Below, in pieces: positions 47,030-50,769 of a DNA stretch of 50,769 nucleotides. The translations under genes were made by a program, and so were the position numbers. The DNA is taken from contig JAQURG010000023.1 of the NCBI GenBank assembly GCA_028715725.1, positions 1-50,769 on the forward strand, given 5' to 3'. The DNA comes from Methylococcales bacterium. GTDB lineage: Bacteria > Pseudomonadota > Gammaproteobacteria > Methylococcales > Methylomonadaceae. Every line of letters starts with the position of its first letter. Positions within the stretch are counted from its first letter, which is position 1. Below the pieces are notes generated by a model. The model was not told the origin of the DNA. It did not search any database and was given only the letters and a program-made list of their open reading frames with translations.

Positions 47030-48049
47030 ATGAATATGCAAAATGCCATGATCTTTATTGTGTTAATTACTTTATTAAGTGCCTGTATGCCTGCGTCTTA
47101 TCCTCCAGATAGAAAAATTATGCCGGCACAACTCAATGGAAATTATTTTTTGGCCGAAGATGGTACATACCTACCTCTACGCCATTGGCTGCCTGATAAC
47201 GAAACACGAGCTGTACTCATAGCACTGCACGGATTTAATGATTACAGTTATTTTTTTCAAAAACCGGGTGAGTATTTAAGCAAACAAGGAATTGCCTGTT
47301 TCGCATATGACCAACGGGGCTTTGGCGCGAATTCGCGACGCGGCCTATGGGCGGGTGAAGCCGCGTATACCGACGACCTGCTGGTATTGGCGCGCCTGTT
47401 AAAAAAACGCTATCCGGACCGGCCTCTTTATTTGCTGGGTGAAAGCATGGGCGGAGCTGTCATTATTTCCGCTCTAAGTAAAACCAATATGCCAACTATT
47501 AAAGGCTTAATTCTTGTCGCTCCAGCACTTTGGGCGCGCTCGACTATGCCCTGGTATCAAAAAAGTCTGCTGTGGATAATGGCGCATAGCTTGCCCAGAT
47601 TAACCTTAACGGGAAAAGGATTAGGCATCCTGCCTTCCGACAATATCGAAATGCTTCGGGCCTTAGGAAGAGATCCCTTGGTCATAAAGGAGACACGTGT
47701 GGAATCTCTTTATGGGCTTACTGATTTAATGGATTCTGCATTCAATAACGCGTCATTGTTAAACGGCAATATTTTCATGCTTTATGGTGAGAAAGACGAG
47801 GTCATCCCAAAAAAACCCACCTATACCTTTTTAAAGGAATTTCTTGCCAAGGATGTAACAGAAAAAAAAGTAGCTTTTTATCAGCAAGGTTATCATATGT
47901 TATTGCGCGACTTGCAAGCATCAATCGCCTTGAAAGATATTGCTTCATGGATCAACAACAGTCTTGAAAAATTACCTTCCGGCGCCGATATTCGGGCGCA
48001 AAAGCTATTAGCAAAAGCGACTTCTGTTGCCTCGGCTCACGAGTATTAA
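47030..48049 (+). CDS. Lipoprotein alpha/beta hydrolase (monoacylglycerol lipase-like)
   Basis: 339 residues. The signal peptide ends with a lipobox LLSAC (Cys19). The hydrolase fold begins ALHGFNDYSYFF (oxyanion HG); FAYDQRGFGANSRRG is the family loop, the nucleophile is Ser139 in GESMGG, the acid is in LYGEKDEVIP and the His in QQGYHMLLRD. This is the Hydrolase_4 / monoglyceride lipase pattern. An envelope lipase acting on lysolipids or acylglycerols is likely. A second ATG at 47036 is possible. Confidence 0.88.
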   Translation: MNMQNAMIFIVLITLLSACMPASYPPDRKIMPAQLNGNYFLAEDGTYLPLRHWLPDNETRAVLIALHGFNDYSYFFQKPGEYLSKQGIACFAYDQRGFGANSRRGLWAGEAAYTDDLLVLARLLKKRYPDRPLYLLGESMGGAVIISALSKTNMPTIKGLILVAPALWARSTMPWYQKSLLWIMAHSLPRLTLTGKGLGILPSDNIEMLRALGRDPLVIKETRVESLYGLTDLMDSAFNNASLLNGNIFMLYGEKDEVIPKKPTYTFLKEFLAKDVTEKKVAFYQQGYHMLLRDLQASIALKDIASWINNSLEKLPSGADIRAQKLLAKATSVASAHEY

Positions 48050-48065
48050 ACTCCTGGCCATTTAC

Positions 48066-48108
48066 TTCGCCGGAATCAACCTCGTCAATTCCGGTGAAAT
48101 GTTTTATT
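48066..48108 (+). terminator. Terminator between convergent hydrolase and mto genes
   Basis: TTCGCCGGAAT (48066-48076) pairs with ATTCCGGTGAA (48088-48098) over 11 bases with one G-U wobble and an 11-base loop. On the plus strand it is followed by TGTTTTATTTG. It reaches the stop of the convergent methanethiol oxidase gene and may act in both directions, better on the plus strand. Confidence 0.65.
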
Positions 48109-49495
48109 TGCTATCTATCCTGGACAGCATAGTTGCTGCTGTTGGCTTGTTTGCACTATACAGGGAGTATGCGTTCAAGACCATTTGATGAGGACGCCCC
48201 AGTTTTTCTTTGGTAAAGTCTATGGCAAATTTTTCTTTCAATTGCTTGCCGTCCCAGCCATAGGCTTTTAAAAACTGCTCATTATCGGCGCCTTTTTTAT
48301 CCCAGTTAGCCAATAATGATGATGTGTAATAAAGACGTTCACCATCCCAACTGGATGAAACCATATTCACTTGTGAGCCAATTTTTTGCTCAAACACTTG
48401 TTTGGGATTAAACGGATCGGATATATCAAAGGCACGAGTTTTGCCATCCATGAAAGTATTAACCCAGAGCATTTTGTCATCGCTTTGTATAGAAATATCG
48501 ACAGGTAATGGGATCTTGCTGGGCTCACCGACATCGGCAACTTCTTTGGCTTGCCATGCTCCATCTTTATCTTCATAAATTAACCAGATTTTTGAGGTGA
48601 GCGCCGTACTGGTAAAGCAGTAATTGTGATTTTCACCCCACGCACATCGGATTTCCAGTGGCGCACCGGGCACATCAAAGACTTTCTTTGCCTGCTTGGT
48701 ATGCAAATTCCACTGCACAACGGTATTGCCAAAACGCTTCATGGCTTCGGGGTCGGCCAGCATTTTGCCAAAATCCATCATGTAGTTGGACCAGCCTGTG
48801 AATGAGGAGGTCAACATCAGGTTGCGCCTGGGCAGAACGCGCAAATCATAGCCGTAGCCGTCAGCATATTTTCCTGTTTTGATTGCGCCTTCAAGATTAC
48901 TGTCGGTAGGCGTCCAATGCGTAGCGATGTAATCGCCCTCATTAGTGTATTCAACAACACCTGTACGGCCGCCATGATCCTTGTTATTTGAAAGTCCGGT
49001 AATGATCATGCGGCCGGGCAAGGCATAAGTGCTATGAGGGCCGACAACGCCACCGCTTTTTGCGACAAAATCAGTAATGGTCTTGGTCAATTTGGGCTTG
49101 GCGGGATCGGTATGGACATCGAAAATAAACAGCTTGTTGGTGTCCAGCGATCCGGCCCATAAATACTGGCGATCATCGGTATAACCTGAATGATGCGCTT
49201 CATTGCGGCCGCCGACGGAAAGGCTGCTGACGACTTTGCCGTAATTAGACGATTTGGGATTAACGTCGACCGTGACCAGTTTATCCTGTTCGTCGCCTAT
49301 ACCCTCAACACCTAATGTCCACACATAAACAAAATCTTCTTGTCCGACAATTTTAGCCATGTAGGGGGATTGGCAAGTTTCATCGGCTAACGCGGATGTC
49401 ATGCCAATACCGGCAGAAGCGGTCATCACTGCGGCAAAAGCGCAAACGGTTATTAGGCGGCTTGGCTGCTTATTTTTTTTGTTAATTGCTTTCAA
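48104..49495 (-). CDS. mtoX: Methanethiol oxidase / SBP56-family protein, periplasmic
   Basis: 463 residues of the selenium-binding protein 56 family, whose bacterial members include the copper-dependent methanethiol oxidase that yields formaldehyde, H2S and H2O2. A signal peptide with a site after Ala37 (SALA-DET) places it in the periplasm. Blocks such as WTLGVEGIGDEQDKLVTVD, GRNEAHHSGY, GGVVGPHSTY, and GRPHQMVLN hold the family's conserved histidines. The SCO1/SenC and MauG-like partners known next to other mtoX genes are absent. It follows a DUF4242 gene and a TetR gene. The enzyme activity is inferred from family. Confidence 0.85.
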   Translation of the reverse strand: MKAINKKNKQPSRLITVCAFAAVMTASAGIGMTSALADETCQSPYMAKIVGQEDFVYVWTLGVEGIGDEQDKLVTVDVNPKSSNYGKVVSSLSVGGRNEAHHSGYTDDRQYLWAGSLDTNKLFIFDVHTDPAKPKLTKTITDFVAKSGGVVGPHSTYALPGRMIITGLSNNKDHGGRTGVVEYTNEGDYIATHWTPTDSNLEGAIKTGKYADGYGYDLRVLPRRNLMLTSSFTGWSNYMMDFGKMLADPEAMKRFGNTVVQWNLHTKQAKKVFDVPGAPLEIRCAWGENHNYCFTSTALTSKIWLIYEDKDGAWQAKEVADVGEPSKIPLPVDISIQSDDKMLWVNTFMDGKTRAFDISDPFNPKQVFEQKIGSQVNMVSSSWDGERLYYTSSLLANWDKKGADNEQFLKAYGWDGKQLKEKFAIDFTKEKLGRPHQMVLNAYSLYSANKPTAATMLSRIDSK

Positions 49496-49530
49496 CCTTA
49501 TATCCTCTTTTAAATTTAAAATGATTTTTT

Positions 49531-49555
49531 CGCGAGCACTTTAAATACGCTCGCG
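49531..49555. repeat. Inverted repeat between DUF4242 gene and mtoX
   Basis: CGCGAGC (49531-49537) pairs with GCTCGCG (49549-49555) across an 11-base AT-rich loop. On the minus strand, the direction of transcription, it is followed by A residues, not T, so it is not a standard terminator. It might stabilise or process the message between the two genes. Confidence 0.5.
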
Positions 49556-49577
49556 CCGGTGCAGCGCCAAGAGTTTT

Positions 49578-49853
49578 TCAGCTTTCGGCAGTAGTGGGAT
49601 CAATTATGGTTTTAACACGGGAAATCCGATTAGCTGGAAATCCGCCCTGTTCAGCATGCGCTTTTACGATTGCCTCATCGGGTGCGATATAGACACAATA
49701 AATTTTATCGTCAGTTACGTAGCTTTCTAACCATTGTATTTTAGGCCCCATATCACTAAGAATACCGCATGATTTTTGCGATATGCCTTGCAGATCAGCA
49801 GCTGTTAATGAGCCTGCACCCGGTATCTCGCGTTCAATAATATATTTTGGCAT
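49578..49853 (-). CDS. DUF4242 domain protein (SCO4226-like)
   Basis: 91 residues with the DUF4242 ferredoxin-like pattern: MPKYIIEREIPGAG, ISQKSCGILSDMGPKIQWLES, YVTDDKIYCVYIAP, and GGFPANRISRVKTIIDPTTAE. A nickel-binding role is reported for a Streptomyces relative (SCO4226). The open frame begins at 49931 inside tetR, but the ATG at 49853 has AGGAG eight bases upstream. A TetR-type palindrome lies 26 bases ahead of the start. Cotranscribed with mtoX, so a link with methanethiol or metal handling is inferred. Confidence 0.88.
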   Translation of the reverse strand: MPKYIIEREIPGAGSLTAADLQGISQKSCGILSDMGPKIQWLESYVTDDKIYCVYIAPDEAIVKAHAEQGGFPANRISRVKTIIDPTTAES

Positions 49854-49878
49854 GGTAAGTCTCCTGGTTAATGTTAAT

Positions 49879-49894
49879 AGACGACTGGTCGTCT
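49879..49894. promoter_or_regulatory. TetR-type operator 1, ahead of DUF4242-mtoX
   Basis: AGACGAC-TG-GTCGTCT is a perfect 7-base palindrome around a two-base centre, typical of TetR-family operators. It lies between the tetR stop and the DUF4242 start. A 13 of 16 match is upstream of tetR itself (50518-50533). Confidence 0.75.
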
Positions 49895-49911
49895 CAAAAA
49901 AAATAGTATCA

Positions 49912-50508
49912 TCAAGATTTAAAAAAATCACCTAATAAATTCTCGCAGCACTGTTTAAGCGGGGTCGAAGATTGCTCGATCTTCATTCTTAACAGAGCGC
50001 CCTGCCACAAATCAACTAAAAGATCAGCCATTTCTTCCGCTGATTTGTCGATTCTTACCGTTCCTTCCTGTTGCGCCTTGAGCAGTCCTGCCTGTAATAA
50101 ATTCCGATAACGATGAACTGCCAATTGCAGGGATTTTTGACAAACTTCACTCGTATCGCCGATTTCGCCCATTAAATTGCCTAATAAACACCCTCCTTTA
50201 AATTCTGCTTTTTCCAGTTCTATAATCAGTTCATTAAAATAATTCTGCAAGGCGCTTAAGGCATCATTGTCTGTTTTTTGCAGATGGCCGCTTAGTTGGT
50301 CAATGAAGGGATTGATATAGTGCTGAATAACTTCGACGGCAAAATTCTCTTTACTTCCGAAATAATTATAGAAAGAGCCTTTCGGGATTTGCACTGCATC
50401 CAGAATTTCCTTGAGCCCGGTGCCGTGGTAGCCCTGCTGCATGAGTAATGTAACACCCTGGCTTAAAAGGCTTTCCTTATTGATTTGTTTTTGCGTAAGT
50501 TTAGTCAT
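49912..50508 (-). CDS. TetR/AcrR-family transcriptional regulator
   Basis: 198 residues. The HTH is SLLSQGVTLLMQQGYHGTGLKEIL then IPKGSFYNYFGSKENFAVEVI, the signature TetR DNA-binding block. The C-terminal domain resembles the AcuR/YcdC-like group with KGGCLLGNLMGEIGD, in which a Cys may take part in sensing. The ATG at 50508 is chosen over a TTG at 50511. It probably represses itself and DUF4242-mtoX through the two palindromes. A possible ligand is an electrophile or a sulfur compound; this is inference. Confidence 0.93.
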   Translation of the reverse strand: MTKLTQKQINKESLLSQGVTLLMQQGYHGTGLKEILDAVQIPKGSFYNYFGSKENFAVEVIQHYINPFIDQLSGHLQKTDNDALSALQNYFNELIIELEKAEFKGGCLLGNLMGEIGDTSEVCQKSLQLAVHRYRNLLQAGLLKAQQEGTVRIDKSAEEMADLLVDLWQGALLRMKIEQSSTPLKQCCENLLGDFFKS

Positions 50509-50517
50509 CAAGAGATA

Positions 50518-50533
50518 ATACGACCGGTTGTCT
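50518..50533. promoter_or_regulatory. TetR-type operator 2, upstream of tetR
   Basis: ATACGACCGGTTGTCT resembles operator 1 at 13 of 16 positions and keeps the CGAC-N2-GT core. It lies 10 bases ahead of the TetR start, a place suited to autorepression. Confidence 0.6.
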
Positions 50534-50559
50534 TAATCAGTCAAATGGTATGTTTTTAA

Positions 50560-50769
50560 TTAGTTTTTTAGACTATTGTAGAAGTTACGCATTGACGGCA
50601 GCGAATATTGTGGGTTAAGCTGATCTTTGCCAAGGATAAAACGGTTCTGTCGCATTAACCATCGAGCAGCAAATTCGGTTATTCGAAGCACCTTTCAATA
50701 AAAGGTGTAACTCGATAGGTTCAATACCAAAAGAATGCGCTTTCCGATAGACCTAATTTTGGTGTGTAG
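50560..50769 (-). pseudogene. Frameshifted 3' end of an unidentified gene at window edge
   Basis: Two minus-strand frames look coding. One, from the right, reads KAHSFGIEPIELHLLLKG. The other resumes with ITEFAARWLMRQNRFILGKDQ and ends NSLKN at a stop at 50560. They join if one frameshift near 50680 is assumed. I do not recognise the protein; it lies upstream of tetR on the same strand. It may instead be an RNA-free spacer with chance frames. Confidence 0.3.

Noticed and set aside
50709-50719. Third copy of the TAACTCGATA string seen next to the GHKL operon
   Set aside because: A ten-to-eleven base match in 50 kb is within chance, and the surroundings are unrelated.
1-50769. CRISPR array or complete transposon
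   Set aside because: No regularly spaced direct repeats were seen, and every transposase-like frame is a fragment without matching ends.

Overview
The window is a stretch of gammaproteobacterial chromosome dominated by housekeeping genes. fabA-fabB, the rpsU-yqeY-dnaG-rpoD macromolecular synthesis block with a tRNA-Ile(CAU) after rpoD, a monofunctional hisB, and the order hisB-H-A-F-I-E followed by tatABC all point to Gammaproteobacteria. Two dispersed palindromic repeats, a periplasmic SBP56/methanethiol oxidase and a WbpM-type polysaccharide cluster would fit a methanotroph-like lineage (order Methylococcales), but no methane oxidation gene is visible, so the order is an inference.

Layout. 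Positions 1-1075 are a graveyard: an ISAs1-type transposase start running off the left edge, a frameshifted winged-helix/AAA ATPase regulator, and the 5' end of another transposase joined to it. Positions 1249-7235 carry slt, fabA, fabB, ttcA and rnd on the plus strand. Positions 7514-12249 carry, on the minus strand, an SDR, a Bcp-type peroxiredoxin, a CPBP protease, rsmE and bioA. Positions 12465-14712 are an AT-rich four-gene accessory operon: a divergent GHKL ATPase, a STAS-like DUF4325 protein, a single-pass membrane protein and a small protein. Positions 15060-18538 are metF, ahcY and metK (one-carbon/SAM cycle). Positions 18605-23023 are tRNA-Ile, rpoD, dnaG, yqeY and rpsU. Positions 23215-27236 hold tsaD, plsY, folB, folK, a pteridine reductase-like SDR and a lipoprotein SGNH hydrolase. 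Positions 27403-32427 are tatCBA and the his operon.

Positions 32430-35640 are a second accessory pocket: a DUF29 gene, a decayed toxin-antitoxin pair, an IS110 fragment, an AT-rich pair that includes a VRR-NUC-like nuclease, and a HicAB module. Housekeeping resumes with typA, a rhodanese, a methyltransferase and a LysR regulator (35673-39556). An intergenic stretch at 39557-40112 holds a 50-residue membrane ORF and a possible small RNA with four anti-Shine-Dalgarno motifs and a terminator. Positions 40113-46622 are a polysaccharide cluster (WbpM-like dehydratase, WecA/WbpL-like initiating transferase, epimerase, GT4 transferase, Wzx-like flippase). Positions 47030-50508 carry a lipoprotein alpha/beta hydrolase and a TetR - DUF4242 - methanethiol oxidase unit with two matching operator-like palindromes. 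The right edge holds the frameshifted tail of another gene.

The best candidates for something undescribed are the GHKL/STAS-like/membrane operon (12465-14712), the VRR-NUC pair (33726-34879), the CCUCC-rich RNA (39972-40064) and the TetR-regulated DUF4242-MTO unit. All functional statements come from reading motifs and gene order by eye; no database search was run.
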